32,065 nt of DNA. Source: Asaia bogorensis (lineage in GTDB: Bacteria; Pseudomonadota; Alphaproteobacteria; SHVZ01). The notes under the pieces were generated by a model that had not been told where the DNA came from, did no database searches, and saw only the letters and a program-made list of their open reading frames with translations. This document shows positions 1-7,581 of the stretch, in pieces (position 1 is the stretch's first letter; each line of letters begins with the position of its first letter). Where the stretch lies: positions 1-32,065 of the forward strand of contig CAMDFP010000015.1 in the NCBI GenBank assembly GCA_945897335.1. The letters are read 5' to 3'. The position numbers and the translations under genes are program-made.

Positions 1-49
1 GACCGGCGACGACGGCGACGAACATCAAGAGACGAACGAAGGATGCCAA
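1..49 (-). CDS. Start of a leftward gene with a signal-peptide-like N-terminus (cut by window edge)
   Basis: Only about 16 codons are visible. Reading leftward from a TTG at 49-47, preceded at normal spacing by an AGGGGG ribosome-binding site, the frame gives (M)ASFVRLLMFVAVVAG. This is a basic-then-hydrophobic stretch typical of a signal peptide or first membrane helix. An ATG at 25-23 is in the same frame but has no good ribosome-binding site. It lies about 90 bases downstream of the GNAT gene on the same strand. Function cannot be judged from what is visible, and it could still be a chance frame. Confidence 0.35.
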   Translation of the reverse strand, partial: MASFVRLLMFVAVVAG

Positions 50-128
50 GACGCCCCCTGTCTCTCCATCCAGTAGAGAGCTTCAACTTTACGCAACCAC
101 GTTCGCCAGCGCTGTGACGACGATCACA

Positions 129-153
129 CAAAAACCCGATCAAGCTTTCCGGG
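129..153 (-). terminator. Weak terminator-like hairpin at the end of the GNAT gene
   Basis: Read leftward, CCCG (153-150) can pair with CGGG (138-135) around an 11-base loop and is followed by five T residues. The hairpin overlaps the stop codon of the GNAT gene. The stem is only 4 bp, so this may be a weak intrinsic terminator for the transporter operon or coincidence. Confidence 0.3.
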
Positions 154-589
154 CATAGGTGACGAAGTCATATTCCTCACCACAGAACATGCGCCGGAGG
201 GATTGGTTCAAGGTCCAGCCGTGCGTCTCATAGAACGCACGGGCCTCGCGGTTGTCGCGGAAGCATTCGAGGCTCCTGGCGCCAGCTGATTCGGCGGCGG
301 CGAGCAGAACCTTGCCGATACCGCGCGCCTGGGTGGCGGGATCGACGAACAGCATGTCGATGTGACCCGCGCGGACCATGGAAAAGCCGACGATTCGACC
401 GGCCGTCGCCGCGACGGTCACATGCGGCCATTGCTCGGCGAATCGTCCGACGAAGAACGGCAGCGGGCGCTGCGCCAGCGCCGCCGTCGACATGATGCCG
501 GCGAAGGCCTGGTGGAACGAGTCGTGCGCGACGCGGCCGAGCGCGTCCGCGTCCTCCGGCGCGGCCGGGCGCAGCACCAACTCGCTCAT
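140..589 (-). CDS. GNAT family N-acetyltransferase
   Basis: A 149-residue single-domain GNAT protein, expected to move an acetyl group from acetyl-CoA to an amine in the cytoplasm; the acceptor is unknown. The acetyl-CoA-binding motif A is seen as VDPATQARGIGKVLL (residues about 82-96), with the usual R/Q-x-x-G-x-G loop. Motif B follows as NREARAFYETHGW near residues 113-125. The ATG at 589 overlaps the TGA of the upstream permease gene (586-588) as ATGA, so it is probably translationally coupled and transcribed with the transporter. A GNAT at the end of a peptide-transport operon could acetylate the imported compound, but that is inference. Confidence 0.88.
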   Translation of the reverse strand: MSELVLRPAAPEDADALGRVAHDSFHQAFAGIMSTAALAQRPLPFFVGRFAEQWPHVTVAATAGRIVGFSMVRAGHIDMLFVDPATQARGIGKVLLAAAESAGARSLECFRDNREARAFYETHGWTLNQSLRRMFCGEEYDFVTYARKA

Positions 590-1404
590 TCCAGGCCCTT
601 GAGCCTCGGATCTAGGGTGTCGCGAAGCCCGTCACCGAGGAGATTGAAGCCGAGCGAGGCGGTCAGGATGGCGACGCCGGCGAAGATCGAGGTCCAGGGC
701 GAGATCAGCGCGTAGCTCCGGCTCTCCGCCAACATCAGCCCGAGCGAAGGTGTTGGCGGCTGGGTCCCGATGCCGAGGAAGGACAGCGACGCCTCGACCA
801 GGATCGCGGTCGAGAGCGACAGGCTCGCCTGCACCAGGATGACGCTGGCGAGGTTGGGAAGGATGTGGACCAGCAGGATGCGGAGATCGCCGGCGCCGAT
901 GGCCCGGGCCGAGACCACGAACTCGCTCTCCGCCAGCACCAGCGCAGGCCCGCGCAAGATGCGGGCGAAGATGGGCGTGTAGACGATCCCGATCGCGATC
1001 GCCGTGGTCCATTGCTGGGGACCCAGCAGCGAGATGATGGCGATCGCCAGCAAAATCAACGGAAAGGCGAAGAGCACATCCATGGAGCGCATGACGAGAC
1101 GGTCGGTCCAGCCACGGTAGAAGGCGGAAATGACGCCGAGCGATCCGCCGATGACGAGCGCGATGGTGACCGACGTCAGCGAGACGGTGATCGAGGCGCG
1201 ATAGCCATAGAGGATGCGCGAGAAATTATCGCGGCCGAACTGGTCGGCGCCGAGCAGGAAATCGAGGCTCGGCCCCTCCAGGCGGTTGATCACGTTCTGC
1301 CCGATCGGATCGTAGGGCGCGATCCAGGGCGCCAGCAGCGCCAGCAGGCCCTGGATGATCACCAGGGCACCACCGACGAGGACCAGGGGATGGCGCGGCA
1401 TCAC
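586..1404 (-). CDS. Peptide/nickel-type ABC transporter permease (DppC-like)
   Basis: A 272-residue inner-membrane permease of the DppC/OppC family, the partner of the DppB-like permease encoded just upstream. The N-terminal part has the family's first helix and the 'APWIAPYDP' region. Several hydrophobic segments surround the cytoplasmic EAA loop (EFVVSARAIGAGDLRILLVH, about residues 160-179), which contacts the ATPase. It ends in the typical GDGLRDTLDPRL. The chosen GTG start at 1404 overlaps the upstream TGA (GTGA); an ATG one codon later is equally possible. No ATPase gene lies in the window, so the energising subunits must be encoded elsewhere. Substrate cannot be told from the permease. 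Confidence 0.93.
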   Translation of the reverse strand: MMPRHPLVLVGGALVIIQGLLALLAPWIAPYDPIGQNVINRLEGPSLDFLLGADQFGRDNFSRILYGYRASITVSLTSVTIALVIGGSLGVISAFYRGWTDRLVMRSMDVLFAFPLILLAIAIISLLGPQQWTTAIAIGIVYTPIFARILRGPALVLAESEFVVSARAIGAGDLRILLVHILPNLASVILVQASLSLSTAILVEASLSFLGIGTQPPTPSLGLMLAESRSYALISPWTSIFAGVAILTASLGFNLLGDGLRDTLDPRLKGLE

Positions 1405-2351
1405 GCTTCCCTCACACGCGGATCGATCGCCACGTACAGCATGTCGACCAGAAAATTGATGACGACGAAGCCGGAGGTCACCAGCAGGATCGTCGCCTGG
1501 ATCAAGGGATAGTTGCGCTCAGCTATGGCGCCGATCACCAGGCGGCCGAGACCGGGGAGCGCGAACACCTGCTCGACCACGATGGCGCCGCCGAAGAGGT
1601 AGCCCGCGGTGATGCCGACGGCGGTGACGAACGGGATGAGCGCGTTCCGGAGCGCGTGGCGGAAGATCACGGCGGTCTCGCTGACGCCCTTGGCGCGCGC
1701 CGTCCGGACGTAGTCCTGGCCCAGCGCATCCAGCATGGCCGAGCGCATGATGCGGGAGAGCGAGGCCAGGATCGGCAGCGCCAGGGAGATCGTCGGCAGG
1801 ATCATGCGCGAGAGATTGGCCAGCGGATCATCGGTGAACGGCACATAGCCGATCGAGGCGAAGCCCGGTGCCAGCTTGTAGAACGCGAGGATCAGCACAA
1901 TGCCGAGCCAGAAAGAGGGGATGGTGACGCCGACGATGGTGACGATGCGGACGATATAGTCGCCGGCCGAACGACGGACATAGGCCATGAGGCAGCCGGC
2001 GGGGATCGCCAGCAGGACAGCCGATCCGAGCGAAAGCAGCAGCAGTTCGAAGGTCACGCCGAGGCGGGCCATGATCTCGCCGCCGACGGGCGCACCGGTC
2101 CACAGCGAGGTGCCGAGATCGCCGACCAGCGCGCCGCCGATCCAGGCGGCGTATTGCTCGAGCAGCGGCTTGTCCAAGCCTATCTTGCGATAGAGCGCAT
2201 CCAGCCGCTCAGGCGTGATCTCGACATTGGCGCCGAGCATGATCTGCACGGCGTCGCCGGGAATGAAGCGGATCATCAGGAAGACGAGCGCTGAGACGCC
2301 CCAGAGGACGACCAGAAGGTCGAGGAGGCGTTGCGCGAGGACGCGGGTCAT
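1401..2351 (-). CDS. Peptide/nickel-type ABC transporter permease (DppB-like)
   Basis: A 316-residue permease of the DppB/OppB family. It begins with the family hallmark of a short cytoplasmic N-terminus, a first helix and an 'FIPGDAVQIMLG' segment. It carries the EAA loop (DYVRTARAKGVSETAVIFRH) followed by NALIPFVT. The length is normal for the family. The ATG at 2351 has only a weak upstream ribosome-binding site. The stop overlaps the start of the DppC-like gene, so the two halves of the permease heterodimer should be made together. Between it and the upstream binding-protein gene sits a strong hairpin with a T-tract (2362-2402). Confidence 0.93.
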   Translation of the reverse strand: MTRVLAQRLLDLLVVLWGVSALVFLMIRFIPGDAVQIMLGANVEITPERLDALYRKIGLDKPLLEQYAAWIGGALVGDLGTSLWTGAPVGGEIMARLGVTFELLLLSLGSAVLLAIPAGCLMAYVRRSAGDYIVRIVTIVGVTIPSFWLGIVLILAFYKLAPGFASIGYVPFTDDPLANLSRMILPTISLALPILASLSRIMRSAMLDALGQDYVRTARAKGVSETAVIFRHALRNALIPFVTAVGITAGYLFGGAIVVEQVFALPGLGRLVIGAIAERNYPLIQATILLVTSGFVVINFLVDMLYVAIDPRVREA

Positions 2352-2361
2352 GGTTCTACCG

Positions 2362-2402
2362 AAAAACGGGCCCCGCCCGACCGCTCGGGTCGGACGAGGC
2401 CC
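2362..2402 (-). terminator. Intrinsic terminator/attenuator between binding-protein and permease genes
   Basis: On the minus strand the arms GGGCCTCGTCCGACC and GGTCGGGCGGGGCCC form a 15-bp stem with only two G-U pairs and a 5-base loop. A short spacer and TTTTT follow. It lies 62 bases after the stop of the binding-protein gene and 10 bases before the ATG of the dppB-like gene. The position fits partial termination that makes more periplasmic binding protein than permease, or a 3'-end stabiliser for the upstream mRNA. Confidence 0.75.
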
Positions 2403-2463
2403 TTAAAGCTTCTCGCATCCCGGCCGCGCCTGAGCGCGGCGCCGGAGGCGAGCCGGGACGGCG

Positions 2464-3948
2464 CTAGCGCGAGACGGACGTCTCGCGGAGGTAGCGGGTC
2501 GAACGGGTGGCAATCAGCTCATAGCCCTGCACGTTGTTGCGGACGGCGGTGAACAGGGTCGCGTAGGCCAGATGCGAGATCGGGCCGCGGCAGGCGAGGA
2601 TGTCCTGCGCCTCCTTGTAGGCCGCCTGACGCTTGCCCTTGTCCTGCATGGTGCGGGCGTCGTCGAGCAGCTTGTCCAGCGCCGGATTCGAGTACTTGAA
2701 CACGTTGGTCGAGCCGCCGGTGCGGAACGTCCGATAGAAATAGTCGTCCGGGTCGGGGCTGCCACCGTTCTGCGAGACGAAGGCCTCGAAGTTCGAGTTG
2801 CGCCAATCCTGGATGAACTTGCCCTGCTCCTGGATCTCGAGCGTCGCCTTGAAGCCGGCGGCGTTGAGCTGGGCCTGGACGACCTGGGCGACGTCGCGGA
2901 CGGTCTGGATCGAGCCCAGCACCTTGAGGGTCACCGGCACCTCGCCGGCGAAGCCTGCCTCCTTCAGCAGCGCCTTCGCCTTGTTGGCATCCGGCGTGTA
3001 GCAGGAGAACTGGCCGACCGGGGTTGCCCAGTCGGTGAGCGCCGGCGACAGCGGACCGCCGGGAACGGCGTGGCCGAAATAGGCCGCCTGAACGACCTTG
3101 GCGCGGTCGACGGCGAGGTTGAACGCCTCGCGGACGGCCGGCTTGTCGAAGGGCGCGACGGTGGTATTGAAGCCGACCAGCGAGTAGGCGAGGTCGCGGG
3201 TCTCGAGCAGCCTGATTGCCGAGTTGCCCTTCAGCGCCACAGCGGTCGAGGCGTCGAGCGACGGCATGAACTGGTAGATGCCGGTCGAGATGCCGACCTG
3301 GCGGGTCGAGGCTTCCGGCACGATGTTGATCTTGAGGCCGGCCAGCTTGGGCAGGCCCTTGTCCCAGTAGCCGTCATGCTTGGCGAGCTGGAGGTAGGTG
3401 TCGGGCACCCACTGGGTCAGCTTGAAGGGGCCAGTGCCGTTGGCTTCCCGCTGCAGGTCGCCGTGATTGGCCGGCACGATGGCGAGCACGATCAGCTGGG
3501 AGAGGAAGGGCGCGGAGGGGTCGGTCAGCTCCACCACCACGTCGTCGGCGACGGTCGACACCGACTTCACCAGGGTGAAGCGGCTGGCGAACGGCGAACC
3601 GGTCTCCTTCTTGAGCAGGCGCTCGAAGGAGTAGACGACATCGGCCGCGGTGATCGGCTTGCCATTGTGGAAGGTGCCGCCCTTGCGGATCTTGAAGGTG
3701 TAGACCTTGCCGTCGGCGCTGACGCTCCAGGACTCGGCCACCGCCGGCACCACCCGAAGGTCCTTATCGATCGAGGTCAGGCCCTCGTAGATGTTGCCGT
3801 TGACGAGCGAGGTCGAGAAGGCGGTCGCGACATGCGGGTCGAGACCGACCGGCGAGGCATCGGTCGCAACCTCCAGGACCTGCGCCGCGGCGGCGAACGG
3901 AACGACGAGCGCGGCCGCGACAGCGGCGCGCCTGACGAAACGGATCAT
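2464..3948 (-). CDS. ABC transporter periplasmic binding protein, family 5 (peptide/nickel type)
   Basis: A 494-residue periplasmic solute-binding protein of the DppA/OppA family. The ATG at 3948 is chosen because GGGAGGGAAGC lies just before it and a signal peptide follows directly: basic residues, a hydrophobic core, and probable cleavage after AAA at residues 20-22. The frame stays open 20 codons upstream, but those codons do not look coding. The family signature is clear around residues 80-115, with ESW..SADGKVYTFKIRKG, FHNGKP and ADVVYSFERL. It supplies the DppB/DppC-like permeases downstream. The ligand may be a di/oligopeptide or another small molecule, since this family is broad. Confidence 0.94.
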   Translation of the reverse strand: MIRFVRRAAVAAALVVPFAAAAQVLEVATDASPVGLDPHVATAFSTSLVNGNIYEGLTSIDKDLRVVPAVAESWSVSADGKVYTFKIRKGGTFHNGKPITAADVVYSFERLLKKETGSPFASRFTLVKSVSTVADDVVVELTDPSAPFLSQLIVLAIVPANHGDLQREANGTGPFKLTQWVPDTYLQLAKHDGYWDKGLPKLAGLKINIVPEASTRQVGISTGIYQFMPSLDASTAVALKGNSAIRLLETRDLAYSLVGFNTTVAPFDKPAVREAFNLAVDRAKVVQAAYFGHAVPGGPLSPALTDWATPVGQFSCYTPDANKAKALLKEAGFAGEVPVTLKVLGSIQTVRDVAQVVQAQLNAAGFKATLEIQEQGKFIQDWRNSNFEAFVSQNGGSPDPDDYFYRTFRTGGSTNVFKYSNPALDKLLDDARTMQDKGKRQAAYKEAQDILACRGPISHLAYATLFTAVRNNVQGYELIATRSTRYLRETSVSR

Positions 3949-4046
3949 CGAGCTTCCCTCCCAGAAGGCGTGTTGGGCCATCTCACACTGCCGGGGGCCC
4001 CTCGTCAACTCGGCGCAGGCGCCCCTCCAGCCCCGGCAACTTCCGC

Positions 4047-4092
4047 TTGGACAGGATCGGCGGTTACCCCATGATCCGGCCGATTCGGCCGG
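4047..4092 (+). promoter_or_regulatory. Candidate anmK promoter with a 17-base inverted repeat
   Basis: A weak -35 (TTGGAC, 4047-4052) and -10 (CATGAT, 4070-4075) are 17 bases apart. Directly after the -10 is a perfect inverted repeat, CCGGCCGA-T-TCGGCCGG (4076-4092), 16 bases before the anmK ATG. A repeat over the expected transcription start could be an operator or a 5' mRNA hairpin. GC-rich DNA makes such repeats common, so confidence is low. Confidence 0.3.
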
Positions 4093-4108
4093 GAAATGAG
4101 GTTCTTAA

Positions 4109-5203
4109 ATGAATGGAATCGTCACGGCGCTCGGGTTGATGAGCGGCACCTCGATGGACGGCATCGACGTCGCCGTGATCGACACGGATGGTGAGCGGGT
4201 CGCCGGGTTCGGTCCGGCAACCACATATCCCTATCCTGACGACGTGTCGGCCGACCTCCGGGCGTTGGTCGCCGACGCCAGGCGCGCCGAGACCGGCAAC
4301 CACGCCGATCTCGACCGCCGCGTGACCGGGGCCCAGACCCGAGCCGTCGAGAAGCTTCTGAAGGGCGCCGGCATCGACCGCGCCAAGATCGCCGTGGTCG
4401 GCTTCCACGGCCAGACCATCCTGCACCGGCCGGAAAAGCGGGTGACCTACCAGCTGGGCAACGGCGCGGCGATGGCCGAGCGGCTCGGCATCGACGTGGT
4501 CAACCGCTTTCGCGACGCCGATCTCGCCGCCGGCGGCCAGGGCGCGCCTCTGGCGCCGCTCTACCACCGCGCACTCGCCCAGGATCTCGAGCGTCCGCTC
4601 GCCGTGCTCAATCTCGGCGGCGTCGGCAACGTGACCTACCTCGAAGGCGAGACCGTCATCGCCTTCGACACCGGCCCCGCCAACGCCATGATCGACGACT
4701 GGATGCTGAAGCACAGCGGCCAGTCCTACGATGCCGACGGCAGGCTCGCCGCCACCGGCAAGGTCGACAAGGCGGCGCTGGCGAAGCTGATGGACAACGC
4801 CTACTTCGCGCTGAAGCCGCCGAAGTCGCTCGACCGCAACGACTTCTCCGCCGCTCCCGTGCAGGGCCTGGCGCCGGCCGACGGTGCCGCGACGCTGGTT
4901 GCCTTCACCGTCGAGACCGTGCGGCGCTCGCTCGACCATCTGCCGGGACGGCCGAAGCGCTGGCTCGTCACTGGCGGCGGCCGGCTCAATCCGACGATCA
5001 TGGCGGCGCTCGCCGAGGCGCTGAAGGCACCGGTGGCGCCGGTAGAGGCCGTCGGCTGGCAGGGTGACGCACTGGAAGCACAGTGCTTCGCCTTCCTCGC
5101 CGTCCGCAGCCTTCGCGGACTTCCGCTCAGCGTGCCGACCACTACCGGCGCGCCGAGGCCGATGACCGGCGGCGTCCTGAACCGCGCCCGCAAGGCGGCA
5201 TAA
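4109..5203 (+). CDS. anmK: Anhydro-N-acetylmuramic acid kinase
   Basis: A 364-residue enzyme, the normal AnmK length. It phosphorylates and opens 1,6-anhydro-MurNAc to MurNAc-6-phosphate with ATP, in the cytosolic branch of peptidoglycan recycling. The N-terminal LGLMSGTSMDGID (residues about 8-20) is the family's ATP/substrate signature. FDTGPANAMIDDW (about 189-201) contains the family's catalytic Asp segment, and VTGGGRLNPTIM marks the C-terminal ATPase fold. The ATG at 4109 follows a GAGG ribosome-binding site. It leads a rightward run, with the serine-hydrolase gene starting 5 bases after its stop. No murQ (the usual next step) is in the window. Confidence 0.96.
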   Translation: MNGIVTALGLMSGTSMDGIDVAVIDTDGERVAGFGPATTYPYPDDVSADLRALVADARRAETGNHADLDRRVTGAQTRAVEKLLKGAGIDRAKIAVVGFHGQTILHRPEKRVTYQLGNGAAMAERLGIDVVNRFRDADLAAGGQGAPLAPLYHRALAQDLERPLAVLNLGGVGNVTYLEGETVIAFDTGPANAMIDDWMLKHSGQSYDADGRLAATGKVDKAALAKLMDNAYFALKPPKSLDRNDFSAAPVQGLAPADGAATLVAFTVETVRRSLDHLPGRPKRWLVTGGGRLNPTIMAALAEALKAPVAPVEAVGWQGDALEAQCFAFLAVRSLRGLPLSVPTTTGAPRPMTGGVLNRARKAA

Positions 5204-5208
5204 AGCCC

Positions 5209-6222
5209 ATGAGCCTGGAGGCGGCAACGCGCGGGGCCTTCGCCCCGGCCGAGGAAGCGGTCGCCTCCGGACGGATTCCCGGTGCGATCCTCGGCGTGCT
5301 GGCGCCCAACGGAAAGACGGCGGTGCGCGTGACCGGCTTCGCCCAGCGCGTGCCGAAGAAGCGGAAGCTCACCCGCGCCACCTGGTTCGACCTTGCCAGC
5401 GTCACCAAGGTGATCGCGACGACGACGGAGATCCTAAAGCTGGTCGAGGACGGGCTCGTCGGGCTCGACGATCCTTTGTCCGCGCATATCCCCGACTTGC
5501 ACCAGTACGTCGTCACCGCGCCGATCCGCCGGATCACGCTTCGCCAATGCCTCTCGCACCAGACCGGCCTTCCGGCGGTCGAGCCGATCTACACCTGGGG
5601 CAATGATCCCGAGACGCTGAAGGCACATATCCTCCAGCGCGACTGGCCCATCGGCGCCAACGTCTATTCCGACATCAACTTCATGCTGCTCGGCATCCTG
5701 ATCGAGCGCCGCCGCGGCCGTACGCTGGCCAAGCTGCCGCGCGGCACGGGCCTCGGATTCCTGCCGAAGGGCAGGAGCTTCGCTGCGACCGAGGCCTGCA
5801 CCTGGCGCCGCCGGGTGATCGTTGGCCAGGTGCATGACGAGAACGCCTTCAGCCTCGGTGGCTTTGCCGGGCATGCCGGTCTGTTCGGCACGGTCGACGG
5901 CGTGCTCGGGTTTGCAAAGCGCCTGCTCGCGGGCAAGGAGCTGAAGCCGGAGTCGATCGCCGAGATCAGGAAACGGCATTCGGCGACGAACAACCTCGGC
6001 TGGCAGCATCATCACGAGGGCTGGTCCGGCGGCGACCTCTGCTCGCCCGAGACCATCGGGCACACCGGCTTCACCGGCACCGGGATCTGGATCGACTTCG
6101 CCCGTGGCTATGCCTGGACGCTTCTGACCAACCGCGTGCATCCGACCCGGCATGTCGAGACCGGCATCCAGGATCTGAGGAAAGCCGTCGGGAATCGCCT
6201 CGCCGCCGCGCCGCCGTTCTAA
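5209..6222 (+). CDS. Beta-lactamase-fold serine hydrolase
   Basis: A 337-residue cytoplasmic-looking serine hydrolase of the class C beta-lactamase / esterase fold. The three active-site motifs are present: S64-V-T-K67 (nucleophile and general base), Y153-S-D155 in the Y-x-N position, and H285-T-G in the K-T-G position. There is no signal peptide, unlike true AmpC beta-lactamases or penicillin-binding proteins. The ATG at 5209 is chosen because the anmK stop lies just before it; the frame stays open further upstream inside anmK. Tight linkage to anmK suggests a role on recycled muropeptides, for example an esterase or amidase. Antibiotic resistance is not supported. Confidence 0.88.
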   Translation: MSLEAATRGAFAPAEEAVASGRIPGAILGVLAPNGKTAVRVTGFAQRVPKKRKLTRATWFDLASVTKVIATTTEILKLVEDGLVGLDDPLSAHIPDLHQYVVTAPIRRITLRQCLSHQTGLPAVEPIYTWGNDPETLKAHILQRDWPIGANVYSDINFMLLGILIERRRGRTLAKLPRGTGLGFLPKGRSFAATEACTWRRRVIVGQVHDENAFSLGGFAGHAGLFGTVDGVLGFAKRLLAGKELKPESIAEIRKRHSATNNLGWQHHHEGWSGGDLCSPETIGHTGFTGTGIWIDFARGYAWTLLTNRVHPTRHVETGIQDLRKAVGNRLAAAPPF

Positions 6223-6231
6223 GGCGTCGCC

Positions 6232-7077
6232 ATGTCGACCTATGCCCGCGGCTTCGTCCTGGTCCTCGCCGCCGCGATCGTGTGGAGCTCGGGCGGGCTG
6301 ATCGTCCGCTCGGTCACTGCCGATTCCTGGACCATCGTCTTCTGGCGCTCGATCAGCTGCGCCGGCTTCCTGCTCCTCTATCTCTGGATCAGCGAGCGTC
6401 GCCTGCCGCTGCATCTCTTCCGCGCGGCCGGCTGGCCGGCGGTCATCGTCGGCACCTGCTTCGCTCTCAGCTCGATCACCTTCATCCTCTCGCTCGGGCT
6501 CACCTCGGTCGCCAACGCGCTGATGACCCAGAGCCTGGCGCCGATCATCGCCGGGCTGCTGGCGCGCATGATCCTGAAAGAGTCGATCGACCGCCGCACC
6601 TGGATCGCGATCGTCGTCGCGATCTGCGGCATCGCGGTGATGCTGGGACGCGTTCCAAGCGGCGATGACCTGCTGGGCACGGTTCTGGCCGTGGTCAGCG
6701 CCGTCGCCTATTCCGGCACGATCATCACCGTGCGCTCGCAACGTGACGTGCCCATGGTTCCGGGCGCCGTTTTCGCCGCGACTTTCGCAACCCTGGTGGC
6801 GCTGCCCCTGGCGCCGACTCTGTCGCTGGCCGATGGCGAGCTGCCGCTGCTGATCTTCTTCGGCGCCGGCCAGCTCGGCGTCGGCATGGCGCTGTTCACG
6901 ACCGGTGCCCGCTTCCTTCCGGCCGCGGTATCCTCGCTGATCTCGCTGGTCGAGACAGCGCTGGGGCCGCTCTGGGTCTGGCTCGCCTATGGCGAGAATC
7001 CCGGCCCCTGGGTGCTGGGCGGCGGCGCCATCGTCGTCTCGGCCCTGGTCGTTCACACGGTGATGGCCCGACGATAG
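6232..7077 (+). CDS. DMT superfamily transporter (EamA domains)
   Basis: A 281-residue inner-membrane protein made almost entirely of hydrophobic segments, about ten helices in two EamA repeats. Family features include FVLVLAAAIVWSSGGLIVRS at the N-terminus and SLAPIIAGLLARMILKE closing the first repeat. The second repeat contains SLISLVETALGPLWVWLAYGE, the typical 'E-P/A-L-GPLWVWL' segment. Such proteins usually export amino acids, metabolites or toxic compounds. It starts 9 bases after the hydrolase stop and probably belongs to the anmK transcript. Substrate unknown; export of a cell-wall amino acid or sugar would fit the context but is only inference. Confidence 0.92.
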   Translation: MSTYARGFVLVLAAAIVWSSGGLIVRSVTADSWTIVFWRSISCAGFLLLYLWISERRLPLHLFRAAGWPAVIVGTCFALSSITFILSLGLTSVANALMTQSLAPIIAGLLARMILKESIDRRTWIAIVVAICGIAVMLGRVPSGDDLLGTVLAVVSAVAYSGTIITVRSQRDVPMVPGAVFAATFATLVALPLAPTLSLADGELPLLIFFGAGQLGVGMALFTTGARFLPAAVSSLISLVETALGPLWVWLAYGENPGPWVLGGGAIVVSALVVHTVMARR

Positions 7078-7097
7078 AGCCAGCAGAGGAGCGGAAG

Positions 7098-7565
7098 ATG
7101 GCACGACGCAACATCCTGGCGATGCTGATCGGCTTCCTGATCGTCACGGTTTCGAGCCCGTCCATCGCGCAGCCCGGGATTCCGGCGGAAGCCGCCATAC
7201 GCGCGGCGCTCGCCCGCTGGACCACGGACTTCAACGCCGGCAAGGCGGAGGCCGTCTGCGATCTCTTCTCGCCGGACCTGCGCTACCACTATCGCGGCTT
7301 CCCGGAGCGGGGGTACCCGGAGATCTGCGATCTCCTGCAGCGCTCGCTCCGCGATCGGGCAAAGACCTACACCTACGCGCTCGATATCCGGGAAATCATC
7401 GTGTCGGGCGACCTTGCCGTGGTGCGCCTGGTGTGGACGCTCACGGTTGCGACGGTGGGCGTCGCGAAGACGGCCATCGCGGATGAGCCCGGGATGGATG
7501 TCTTCCGCAAGCAGCCGGATGGAACCTGGAAGATCGTCCGCTACATCGGCTACGAAGAGCCTTAA
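7098..7565 (+). CDS. Secreted NTF2-like (SnoaL/DUF4440-type) protein
   Basis: A 155-residue protein with an N-terminal signal peptide (MARRNILAMLIGFLIV, cleavage probably after SIA near residue 24). An NTF2-like cone-fold domain follows: ALARWTTDFNAGKAEAVCDLF is the typical first helix, DLAVVRLVWTLTV a core strand, and FRKQPDGTWKIVRYIGYEEP the typical final strand. Such domains bind small ligands or act as isomerases or accessory subunits, and the function here is unknown. GAGGAGCGGAAG upstream of the ATG is a good ribosome-binding site. It is the last gene of the rightward run and converges on pdxY with 16 bases between the stops. Confidence 0.8.
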   Translation: MARRNILAMLIGFLIVTVSSPSIAQPGIPAEAAIRAALARWTTDFNAGKAEAVCDLFSPDLRYHYRGFPERGYPEICDLLQRSLRDRAKTYTYALDIREIIVSGDLAVVRLVWTLTVATVGVAKTAIADEPGMDVFRKQPDGTWKIVRYIGYEEP

Positions 7566-7581
7566 GGCGCGCGCGGCCGCG

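Noticed and set aside
5209-6222. AmpC beta-lactamase (resistance gene)
   Set aside because: No signal peptide, motifs deviate (Y-S-D, H-T-G), and it is coupled to anmK. Only the fold is shared.
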